From Tribonema minus (Eukaryota; Sar; Xanthophyceae; Tribonematales; Tribonemataceae): a DNA stretch of 64,000 bases. The number at the start of each line of letters is the position of its first letter. Position 1 is the first letter of the stretch. A program made the position numbers and the translations under genes. The notes beneath the pieces were generated by a model. That model had not been told where the DNA came from, did no database searches, and saw only the letters and a list, made by a program, of their open reading frames with translations. This document shows positions 46,167-56,134 of this stretch, one piece after another. The stretch covers positions 1 to 64,000 of the forward strand of contig JAFCMP010000040.1 in the NCBI GenBank assembly GCA_017506865.1, written 5' to 3'.

Positions 46167-49109
46167 TCACGCCTTGAGCGTGGGCAGCCGCAGGTCCAGC
46201 GTCCACGCCGCAAAGCGCGCCGCGACCGTCACGCCGAACCCCGCGGCCATGCGCAGCAAGGGGTCGGCGACAGCGGCGCGCGCGATGAGGTACGCACAGC
46301 TGCCCGCCGCTGCCGTGGTGGCCTGGGGGTTGGACGGGGCAGGGGGGGGGGGGGGTGTCAATGCACAATGTCAATTTCAACTACATATGGCGGGCATGTG
46401 TGCGTGCGGGGGGGGTTGACGGCACAGCTATGGTTGCCGGAGGCAGCTGGACCCGCATTGTACCATGTGTTGTGCAGAATAAGAGCGCGACCAAGTGCGC
46501 CTCAAGCAGTGGTGCATCGTGTTCTCAGGGGCTGAGACCCTTGACTGCCGCCTCCAGTCGCCTGAGCAGTCAGTGGCACGCGCTTCAAAGGCACATGCTG
46601 GCACACGTGTGTACTGTGTAGAGCACTGTGTGTACTTCAACACCTGACATGGCAACTTTCTGCTCAGTGATGAGAGGCAAATCCAATTGTGAGCACTGCC
46701 ACATCATCCCAATGTTACATGGCTTGTTGCTGGCACTAATTGCTGCCAGGCTCTCCCAGCCATTCATTCGCAATCGTAAGCCAGAACACCATTTTGCAGC
46801 TCAAAACGCCCTGGGTTTTGCGCAACAGGAGCAAAATTCCAACTTCACCTCGCTAATGCTTGTGCGTTTCAACAACCAATGCTGACAAGCCACCATAAGT
46901 CGGCATGTAGCTGTTCAACCAAAGCGAAAACCAACGATCTCCGCGCTGCAAGCCAGCAGGCACGTCGCGGCACGCCGCTCTTGTGCACAGCGCAACGCGG
47001 CCGCTACAGCCCGCCGCGGCGTGACTCTTCAACACGGCCACAGGCCTCGCGCCTGCCACCACTGGCACAGCATGCGCACCACCACAACCAGCATGTCTTT
47101 TAGGCAACTGCTTGGACTCACATAGAGCTCGGCGTGGCTGTGCATGACGCGGATGGGGGCCTTGGTCATGACGTCGCGCGTCACGCCGCCGAACGAGCAC
47201 GTGATGGTCGCAATGACCACCGTCGCGAGCGGGTGCAGGCGGCGCCGTATGCCGTGCTGCGTACCCACCACCGCAAAGGCGCCCAGGCCGATGGTGTCGA
47301 GCCAGCGTGGCAGTGCACCGTCGTCGCTGGAGCCGGACGCCGAGAGAATGGGCATGTGGCGGAGGTGCGGCCACGCGTAGAACGTGGCGATGCTCGTCAC
47401 AATGCACATGGCCAGGTACTCAACCTGAGAGGGGGGGGGGGGTGTCATGCGTTGAACGCGAAGTTGGGCTTCACATCGTTTGGGGATGTTGGGTGCCCTT
47501 GAGGGGCGTCGGCAGTGCAGCACAGAGTCCGTTGACAGCAAGGTGCCTGGCCAGGTGTCCGATTGAGGCCCGGAGGCAGAAGTTTCATGTCGTTGCAAAG
47601 CGACAGCGAAAGTGCTGGTGCCCTTTTGCGGGGTTCTGATGATGCAGTAGACACACATCCATTCAGAGCAAAGGTGAACCGCATGGTACGAAACTAGCAT
47701 AGCAGTGTGTGGCTGTCGCTAAATAGCCGTCAATGAGGCATTGAGGACATGCATGTCATCGTGGAAGTGCTCAGATGTTGGCCAGGCTGCTCAGTGCCAC
47801 ATGTGCTGCTGCGCGATATGCGGTTTTGTCATTTGAGAAGTGTGGCAATGCTCAAGGCAATGCACCTGGCCAGATAATCCATTAAAGACTGAAGACGCGT
47901 GGATGGGCTGATCACTGAAGTATCACATTACATTGATACGTGATGCCACGCCAAAAGCGCCAGTGCGTTGTCGCGACTTGGCAGCCCAGCATGCCATACA
48001 AAGATGTCAAATGCATTCCAGGCTCAATGATGCCGAGCAAGGGAGCTACAGGTGATCACTGCTGGATCTCTACGGCCAGAAGCATAGGCATGAAAGGTTA
48101 TGAGCTTAGGCAAAACAGGCAAAGAAACTGGTCTTAACATTTCGCACCTGCCCTGCGGGTAGCCGTTTGAATAGTCTAGACGCTGAATGAAGGGAACGGC
48201 CTGCTGGCGCAGTTCAAGACGGAGGCGCGCGGTCGCAGCGGTGTACAAGAAGTGGATGCCACAGATGGAGACGGGGCTTGGTGGTGCATCTGGCAGACCA
48301 TAGCGCACGTTCCTGTTCATCGTCATCGATGCTGTGACGATGTCTTCAAAAGAGCGCTCTATGCAGGTGTCACGACACAGGATTGCTGAACTCTCACCTC
48401 TTGAAGCCAAAACACTGGCGTCTGCCCCAGTAGCAGATCCCTGGTGGTGCCGCCGCCCATTGCAGTAATGACCCCAATCTCTATACATCCCAGCAAATCC
48501 ATGCCTGCTCGTCCTGCGCATATCGCCCCGCCCGTTGCAAACGCTACTGTGCCCAGGTAGTCCAAGCTTCGCAACAGGCCTGCAGTAGGAAAGCGGGATC
48601 GTGTGCATGAAGCAGACATGTGGAGTAGATGAGCCCAGCCACAGACATACTGAATCATGACCCCTACATCATGCAGGCGCACTGCTGTGCTGCATGTGTA
48701 CGGGCTTCGTTCGCTGGAGGCGCGATTAAAGTCCATGCTGAAGCAGCAGGCACAGCATACTGACAAGCACACTGTTGAAAAGACCAACTGGCTTTATCAC
48801 GTTTCATGTTTCGCGAGAGTGGCGTGCTGGTGCCTCGACTGTGTCAGTGTCGCATGAGAGACCTCATCGCGCGACCCGGCGCAAAGCCAAGAAGCAGATA
48901 CCGTCGGCAACTAGATTCAAACGCAAAATGTTTCACTGACCTCCGGCTGATCTCAAGGACGGGTACCGGGTCATGCTCTCTCGAGGAAGATCGCCTTGGT
49001 TGGCATTCTTGATCTTCAGCCAGGCCTTCTTCACAGGCGTTGCAGCGCCAGCTGATGGGCTGCAGATGCACAGCAGCAAGGCCAACGCTGCATATTGCGA
49101 ACGCCGCAT
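46167..49109 (-). CDS. TRIC/UPF0126-type membrane protein (YadS/YicG family)
   Basis: Four exons join in phase: 49109-48941, 48579-48398, 47424-47122 and 46322-46167, giving 269 residues. Two copies of the three-helix UPF0126 unit are visible. The first has LDYLGTVAFATGGAICAGRA then GVITAMGGGTTRDLLLGQTP; the second has LDTIGLGAFAVVGTQHGI then TITCSFGGVTRDVMTKAP. The GG(G/V)TRD motif at the second-helix kink is present in both. Prokaryotic relatives are trimeric cation channels or small-solute (glycine) transporters. The first exon is hydrophobic (AALALLLCICSPSAGA) and looks like a signal peptide, which suggests secretory or plastid-envelope routing; no ASAFAP-type Phe follows it. Introns end in oligo-C tracts next to the acceptors at 46323 and 47425. 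The first intron of the second half is long (972 bp). Confidence 0.88.
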
Positions 49110-50872
49110 GCTGCTGCAAGGGGTCGTCACTATAAGCTTCAAAACTCTCACTACAAACTTCAACTCTCGAGCCAACTTAAAACTTCATAATGTATCCCAT
49201 GGGCCAACAATGGGCCAACAATTCAGGGAGCACCGAAGGTGCAACGGCTGTGTGTACATGTCATGTGCACAAAGCTTGTTGTGCACTCGTCCAAATTTTA
49301 CCCTTCATGTATTGTAGAGGACGCATGACGCTCGTGACAACGCCATGGGGATCACCATCTCTGGGTGAATTATGGTCGTGCAATGGCTTGTGTCAGATTG
49401 CAATTTGCTGGCATCTCGCTGCCTTCGGAGGCAGCATACGCTTCAGAAAGAGGGCTAACACTCAGGACATGCGCACAACTTTTGATGCTGTTGTCCTGCA
49501 TGCAATGACTACTGCCATTGACGCTTTCATTAATGGAATGGGAACAGCAAGCAAAATGGCAGGATTATGGTCAGGGGCCCATCATCTGGGGATGTTTTGA
49601 AGCATGCAACGCTTGTAAGCATTTTCACACATAAGCCTGTACAACAAACAAACCGGAGCAGCCAGTCACCTAGCTTTACAAAGCATAGCACTGGCGCGCA
49701 TACGCTCAGCTCTATCGGCAGTGCTCCACATGGCGTCCTCTGTGCGTGTTATGGCACATATGGTGGAGTCCAAGGGAGGGCACAGATGACCGAGAATGTA
49801 GTGGGCGGGGAACTGCCGCATGGCAATGTCCTTTAGAAGTGATGGCCAACGCGCATTGGGACATCAAGTCTTCCACGTTTTCACAAGATACATGTTGATT
49901 CAGGTAGCAGGCTGGACATCCACCATTCGAGCTTTTTCGCGCCTGAAGAGAGGATCACTGAACAGAACGACAAACCTTTGCATTCCATGGCGTTTGATTT
50001 CATCTGGTACCCAAAGGGAAGTGGTGGCCTGGAAAGACTTCAAAGCTGAATGCCGAGATGCCCGATCTTGAATGCGGACAGTTGCAGAGTTCCACAAATA
50101 TGCTGGCACATTGTATGCATACATACACCCATTGTAGCATTGCAGCCCCGCCAACAACAGAAGAACAAATCAAGACAACATGTCAATTTGTGTGCTCTCT
50201 TGCTCTCGCGTGGAGAAGGCTGTATGATTGTTGCACGTCAGCGACAGCGACGCTGCTAGGAGCGGCGGCGCGGCACGCACGCCCAAAGACGCGTGCCGCC
50301 GCCGCCGCAGACCCACAAAAACTGGTAAAGGAGGTGAGCCGCAGGATGAACTCTGGTGCGGCTGCAGCATAGTACACCATGAGCAGAGCCGCACAAAGGC
50401 CCAGCCCCCCCCCCCCTCCGATCCCCCCTTGCCCCCCCCGCCCCGCAGCACCAAGCCCCCTCTGTAAATGTGGTAGAGCACAAAGAGCTCAGAGCTGCTG
50501 CCGCCGCAGCGCTCCGCTGGTCAGTGGACACCGCCCAATCACCTCTGGTGCTCTAAATGATGACGCCTGTTCCGCGGTGGCATGAAAGGCACCAACCGAT
50601 GCTGCCTTTGCCTGCCCTGCCCAACAGCAGGGGCTCGCCCCGCCGAAACAATGTAACACTATGTTCTAAACGGTGGGACCGGAGGCGATGGCCGGGGCGA
50701 CCGGGAAGGGGGTGGGGGGGGGTGGGAAGAGCGCAAAGCAGTTGAGGCTGCGCTTTCATGCTCCGGCTCTTCTGGCTTGTTACAGGTGAGCAGCGACCCA
50801 GTGCCGCAGTGGCGGCAGCGCCAGGCGGGACAGCTGCGCAGGTCCGGGGGGCACCCCCCCCAAGCAGAACCC
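49110..50872. other. Intergenic region between the sigma factor and TRIC-like genes
   Basis: No confident gene. At 49895-49985 there is a degenerate copy of a sequence also found at 54903-54990. At 50250-50372 a plus-strand frame ends ADPQKLVKEVSRRMN and could be a terminal exon, but no upstream exons were found. At about 50402-50450 the plus strand is almost pure C. TATGGGCCAACAATGGGCCAAC is a short tandem repeat at about 49197-49220. Confidence 0.4.
49895..49985. repeat. Dispersed degenerate repeat, copy 1
   Basis: It shares (A/T)GGACA(T/G)CCACCATT(C/T)G and TT(T/G)TTCGCGCC, followed by GAGAG... GAACAGAACGA-like sequence, with 54903-54990 in the same orientation. Its boundaries are unclear. 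It may be the remnant of a mobile element. Confidence 0.55.
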
Positions 50873-53032
50873 CTATTGCGGGATTGCAGGGGGTTGTTGA
50901 GGCAGGGGGCCGGCGAGCGCCTCGCCCTCGAACGCGTACGCGCGCAGCTTGTGGTTGCGGTACGGCTGGCGCAGCTTCTGGAGCGCGCGGCTCTCGATCT
51001 GGCGCACGCGCTCGCGCGTCACGCAGAAGACCTGGCCGATCTCCTCGAGCGTGCGCGCGCGCCCGTCGTCGAGGCCGAAGCGCAGGCGCACGACCTCCTG
51101 CTCGCGCGGGCTCAGCGTCCCTAGCAGCTGCGACATGTTCTCCTTGAGCATGGACTGCTGCGTGCGGTCCTCGGGCAGCGGCTCCGGGTCGCGCAGCGAG
51201 TCCTCCAGTGTCATGTCCGACTTGCCGCCCAGCGACGCTGCCGACCCCTTGCGCGCGTTGTTGAGGGACTGCTCCATGGACAGCACGGAGCGCGCCGCCT
51301 CGCGGTAGAACTCAATTTTCTGGGTCGGGACCTGGGGGTTGTGGGTGGAGGGGGAGGAGGGTCAGGTGCCGAGTTGTGCAGACATACAGGTTGTCTGCGT
51401 GCGGTGGGAGTGAAGTGCGCTTGGAGGAGGCATAGTATGACAAGAACCTTAGTCGACTGCAGAAGTGGTGCTGAAGGCGAGCGCGGCGTGTCAAAATGCA
51501 GAGGGATTCACTGTAAAGCCGCACGCAATGATCTCGCAGAACGTATCGCCGTTGCATGTTTTGACTCCAATACGACATGAGGCGAGTGCCAGGAGGTGTT
51601 CATGCTAATGTCCTCTGTAACTTTACAAAAGTGTAACAAAGGCAGCCCTAGCGAAAATGGTATTCAAGATAACCTAACACAATACCAACAAGGGGCAAGT
51701 AAAACCTTTCAAAGATGCAGCTAGTACACGTATGAGACTAGCTGCGGCTGCTCAGTTGGCGCAAACAAGCATGCAATCGCTGCTGAGGAACTGCAAGGTG
51801 GCGCTTTAGTAGGTTGGACCTTAGTCACAAGCCGCACAAACATGTTAACATCAACTTTGATGATTGCAGTTGAAGTTGAAGTGGCACAAGAAAAATTGCA
51901 AGACGCAGTCTGCTACCACATGCGGTCCGCGCAGCTGTGCGTACCTGTAATCGCAAGCTCAGCTCCTCATCTGTTGGTGTGCGCCCGAGCTCCAGACTGA
52001 GTTCCCTGGTCGCACGCTTGATGCTGTTGAGCAAGTCGTGCACGTGCACGGGCAGCCGGATGGTGCGGCTCTGGTCGGCGATGGCGCGCATTATGGACTG
52101 CTTGATCCACCACGTGGCGTACGTGGAGAACTTGAACCCCTTGTCGGGGTCAAACCTCTCCGCAGCCTTCATCAGCCCAAACGACCCCTCCTGGACGAGG
52201 TCCGACAGAGCCAGACCCCGGTGCTTGTAGCGCTTGGCGATGGACACGGCGAGCCGTAGATTGGCGCTAATCATGGTCGTCTTGGCACGAGACGAGCGGA
52301 TCATGATGAGCTTAAGAGTGTCCTCGTCGACTCCCATGTGGGCGGCCCACTCGGCACGGCTGGGCTGCCGCTCCAGCCGCACCGCCAGCTCCTCTTTCGC
52401 TGCTTCCCACTCCAACCCCAGCTGTATATGTCTACCCAGCGTCACCTCCTCCTCTGGCTTTAGCAAGTCAATCTGCGGACGAGCGTGTGTGGTGTGCTCG
52501 TGAGTTGCAGCGTGGTGCGCGGTTATGCGTCAGCTGACACATGAGGTGTGGCGCAGGTACCCGTTTTCAGCGTGGCTAGCGCAGCAGACATAGCGAAGCA
52601 AGACATTTCGGTGCTGCGATGCTGTCATTCATCACATGCTTCATCGCTGCCGTGCCTTCACGCAATGTCGTCGTCTCATTTACTCACCGCACTCATCCGC
52701 GAAAGGTACCAGCTGAGGGCACCAGCGCCAACTGGCGAGACAGCAGACCCGCCGTTCATGGATGCTGACGCATCATCCGCATCCCTAGCTGCGATCTCCC
52801 TCTTCCTCGTTGACGCCGCCCTCGCCTGCCCGAGGCCTTGCTGTTGGGACCTCATCCTTTTGTGGGGATTGTGCACGCTGGTGGACATGGTGCAACTTGC
52901 GCTGCGCAGGCCTCTATGCTGCTGCTGCTGCTGCAACGCAAACTGCCTGCTGCAGAGAGGAGGCACGGCGGTGAAGGCTCGGGCATCGACCAGCAGCGTC
53001 GCCACAACCATCAGTACTCCTCGCCTCGGCAT
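50873..53032 (-). CDS. Plastid-targeted RNA polymerase sigma factor (sigma-70 family)
   Basis: Three exons join in phase: 53032-52688, 52472-51945 and 51331-50873, giving 443 residues. Region 1.2 spans the first junction ([10 protein letters not shown] then [10 protein letters not shown]). Region 2 has [32 protein letters not shown] and the -10-binding [19 protein letters not shown]. Region 4.2 has [18 protein letters not shown]. The N-terminus [19 protein letters not shown] is a signal peptide followed by FTAVPP, the ASAFAP-like motif that takes proteins through the outer membranes of complex red plastids. The protein should direct the bacterial-type plastid RNA polymerase to -35/-10 promoters. 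Region 1.1 is replaced by a variable ~90-residue linker with a poly-Gln run and Ser/Ala-rich stretches. It is nuclear-encoded. Confidence 0.95.
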
Positions 53033-53770
53033 GGTTGCACACCAAACACACGTGTTTTCGTGTGGACCGCACAGCCGAGGACAGGTTGCAGTGCTGCTGC
53101 TGACCAGCGCAAGGCGTTGCCGCTGCAGAGGGGCGACGTGCCAGAGCTAAGCCTTAGCGCTGGCAGCAGTGCAGTAGTCGTACGTCAGGGCCAGCTGCCA
53201 CACACGTGTAATAAGGCCCTTCATGTTGCTCCGTTTGGATGGGGATGTCAACCGGAAGTGAACTTCGTTGAGAAGGTGACGTGATCTCTCAGCATGAAAA
53301 AGCGCATGACCGTTTCTGCTAAACAGCAGCCGCTCTAGCTATGGCATAGACTGTAGCAGTGAAACAATGGCGTCAACCACAAGATACAGCAGCAGCGTCG
53401 GAGCAGCAGGTCTGAAAGAAGCTCGAGTGGTTAAGGTCCACGCAAGCAGTGCCAAGCACACACACACTGTTTTTGAAACGCGTTGACCAGCGTGCCTTCT
53501 GTTGGCCCACATACGGCCATAGCCGCTTCCCCACTTGAGACGGTACTTAGCAATTACTCCACATTTTGGTCCTTCACAAGCTCAGATCTTCCTTGGCCTG
53601 CTTTGCCAGTGTTCGTCCACCGCTCAGAGCACTTTGTGTGCACACTTTTCATGCGGACTTCTACTGTCTGATCGGCGTCATTACGATGTCAAGCTCTGGG
53701 ATCCAATGGCACCAAGGCGATCGTTGCTTGTGCAACATCGTCAGTTGATTGGAGGTGCAGTGTGCCAGCC

Positions 53771-54073
53771 ATGTGGCGCGGGCAGCTGCGGACCCCGCGG
53801 CTCCATGTTCGGCGCGCCAACAAGCCAAGAGGCACCACTCTTCACGCCACTTTGAAGCGAATTGCTTTATCCTTGGCGCCACAGCGGCATTTTGGTCCTT
53901 TTGGTGATGTTGGCGGCGAAGCAGGAGCGCTGATCCACAACATGGCGGAAGAGTATGTTGCGACGCGTGCGGCGACCGCCTTCAGGCCTGGGCTTAATGA
54001 GCTTGAGAGCTTTGCGGCAGCGCGGACAAGGGGGGCGCTCTCTACGGCGCTTCAGACGGGGCTTTTGCAGTGA
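53771..54073 (+). CDS. Small hypothetical protein with a basic N-terminus
   Basis: An uninterrupted frame of 100 residues runs from ATG 53771 to TGA. The first ~45 residues are Arg-rich and lack acids (MWRGQLRTPRLHVRRANK), like a mitochondrial presequence. The rest is balanced and helical in character (GALIHNMAEEYVATRAATAF, NELESFAAARTRGAL). Codon use is GC-rich in third positions in the second half. No family is recognised. Its last 32 bp overlap the end of the opposing candidate gene. The minus strand is also open here but encodes an implausibly Arg/Pro-rich product. Confidence 0.4.
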   Translation: MWRGQLRTPRLHVRRANKPRGTTLHATLKRIALSLAPQRHFGPFGDVGGEAGALIHNMAEEYVATRAATAFRPGLNELESFAAARTRGALSTALQTGLLQ

Positions 54074-54582
54074 ATCTTGTCCTAGTTGGCTGCGCCCCAG
54101 TCTCGTCAAGGTGGTGGAGCTCTTCAAGTGGCTCGGCGGCAGCGGCGGAGGAGGCCCCGTCTGAGTCCCATCCGTAGATAGCTTCAAGATAGTAGTGAGT
54201 GTTCGTGTATGCTCCCTGCAGGGAAATCGTGCACAAGCCTAATCGGAGCATACGTGTTGTATATACGGCGAGGTGCAGAATCAGGTGTCCGCCCCTTAAC
54301 GTAAATGGAGTACAACATGGTGGTTTCGAACAAGATACTCCATTGCTGGCATTGAAAAGTCGACGGGTTCCATTGGTGCCAGACCAGTGCAGCTGCATCA
54401 GGCAACGAAAGAATAAGGATCTTCCCATCATACGACGCCTTCAGTACCTCTGCGCTATTAGGCCGACTAAGCGAAGTACTGTGGGGAGACTGCATCCAGC
54501 CTCTCACAGGGGCTCGCCGTGGCAAGATTTGGCCGTGCACGTACGTGCTACAGCTGCAAACAAGTGAGAGATGGTCCTTCAT
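54042..54582 (-). CDS. Small hypothetical gene, one or two exons
   Basis: From ATG 54582 a frame encodes MKDHLSLVCSCSTYVHGQIL, then ASYDGKILILSLPDAAALVW and ILFETTMLYSIYVKGRTP, a beta-strand-like composition. It either stops at 54184 (132 residues) or is spliced near 54222 (acceptor TTTCCCTGCAG) to a GC-rich segment reading THYYLEAIYGWDSDGASS and ending at 54042. The donor for the spliced version was not settled. It converges with the plus-strand gene at 53771-54073. Confidence 0.35.
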
Positions 54583-56134
54583 ACTTCAAGTAGGTACGTC
54601 ACCCCTGTCAATGACGCATTTTTGTACAGTGATGCTCAAGGGTAAGAAGAAGTAGCGTCTTGGTGGCGCACATAGCATGTGTTCACGTTTGATTTTCTCA
54701 CGTACATGTGTCCATTTTTGAAAAAAATCACAGCTGAAAGCACCATGTCACAGCAGGCATTATCCAGGCTGACTTCATGACTACACATTAGCTCACCAGC
54801 TCCCATGAATGCTGCTCGATTTCAAATTACACCTGCCGCTTCATTCCAATTGCACACAGCCGGTCAACCAGTGCAAGCAGGTGTTCGCAAAGACACATGT
54901 AGATTGTGGTCGCGCAAGTTACATGGACAGCCACCATTTGGGCTTGTTCGCGCCCCGAGCGAGAACTTGTAACAAAACGAAAAGGTTTCCGCCCCAGCAG
55001 AAGAAATATGCACTCTAGACAAGAAGTGTTGATGAAAAGCACAAGGGGAAGCCACACTTGCATCCAGAGGCACAGTCAATGCACGCATGCTTGAACCCCG
55101 GGTGATTCCATTTGTACCATGAAATCATCAAGACAAAATGAGATGGCACAATTTCACCAAAAAGGCATGGCCCCATGCGCATAGTGGTGGCATGTTCAAG
55201 ACAAGCGCAGCACACATGCACTCTGACAACGAAGACATGATACTTATTTAGAGGAGACAATCAATCACCATAAAATGGCTTGCTCGGGGAGGGGGGGGGG
55301 GGGGGGGTAATCAGGAGAGGAGGGAAGCCAGTCGATTGGGGTGCTCCACACCAGGCCACCAGACCCCAAAGACAGGCCACAGAGCTACTTGCTACCACCA
55401 GCCAGGGATAAACAGAGCTAATGTGACGGTGGCTGCGTCAAGGGGACGCGGCCCCTGCGAAAAGAGAGCAGTGCTCAACGACCCCATGCTAAGGCAGTGG
55501 GTTGCGCTGGGCACCGAGCGCGCGCGCGCGCGCGTTCATCTAGCAAAATCTGGCGGCGCCTCATTGTGTGTTTTGTCGATCAACATGCTCTGGCACCTAC
55601 TCACACAATTTGCGGAGTGGGCGCGTGCACCACTCGCCACTTTTTGTAGCTCGCCGGTTCTACATACCTACCCATGCCCCGCCCCACGCGTGGCCTGACC
55701 TAGCCCTCGTGGCACACACACATAAACAGGAGCACCCGGGCGAGAGGGACAGGCCAGGTCGGGGGTGTGCATCCTGCGTGCACCCAGTGCGGTGCGGGAG
55801 GGGGGACGTTGGGGGCGCAGGTGACGCTCCAACTTCAACGCCTTCCGCCGCAAGTGATGACACTCCAGCGACATCAGTGCTCAGTCTCATCACGAGAAGA
55901 GCACTGCTGCCACTGATCCTCACCGCGGCACATGACAAGCTGCAACTGCTGAGCATCATCGCAGCCGCATCGAGCGCACCGCTGCCGCTGACCACCACAC
56001 ACACCAGCCGCTAGCCTTGTCGCGAGCACTGCTGCTGCTGAGCATCACCGCCGCCCCATCATGAATTTTGGTTATCACCAGAGCTTCATCATGAGCGCTG
56101 CTGCTGGCACGGCGAAGCGCTGAAGCGAGCGCGC
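54583..56134. other. Intergenic region with repeats
   Basis: No supported gene. It contains the second copy of the dispersed repeat (54903-54990), a G run of about 18 at 55290-55308, and a (CG)n run at about 55520-55535. Near 55880-56070 the phrase GAGCACTGCTG and its relatives recur several times. The last part is the 3' region of the HHIP-like gene. Confidence 0.5.
54903..54990. repeat. Dispersed degenerate repeat, copy 2
   Basis: Partner of 49895-49985 (ATGGACAGCCACCATTTGG, TTGTTCGCGCC, then AACAAAACGAAAAGG against AACAGAACGACAAAC). Confidence 0.55.

Noticed and set aside
48150..48352. Minus-strand open segment inside a TRIC-gene intron (for example SVSICGIHFLYTAATAR)
   Set aside because: The TRIC domain continues directly from exon 48579-48398 to exon 47424-47122 in phase 0, so this is treated as intron, though an alternative exon cannot be excluded.
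52548..53150. Plus-strand frame of 200 codons
   Set aside because: It lies opposite the sigma factor's first exon, whose frame, signal peptide and splice donor are well supported.
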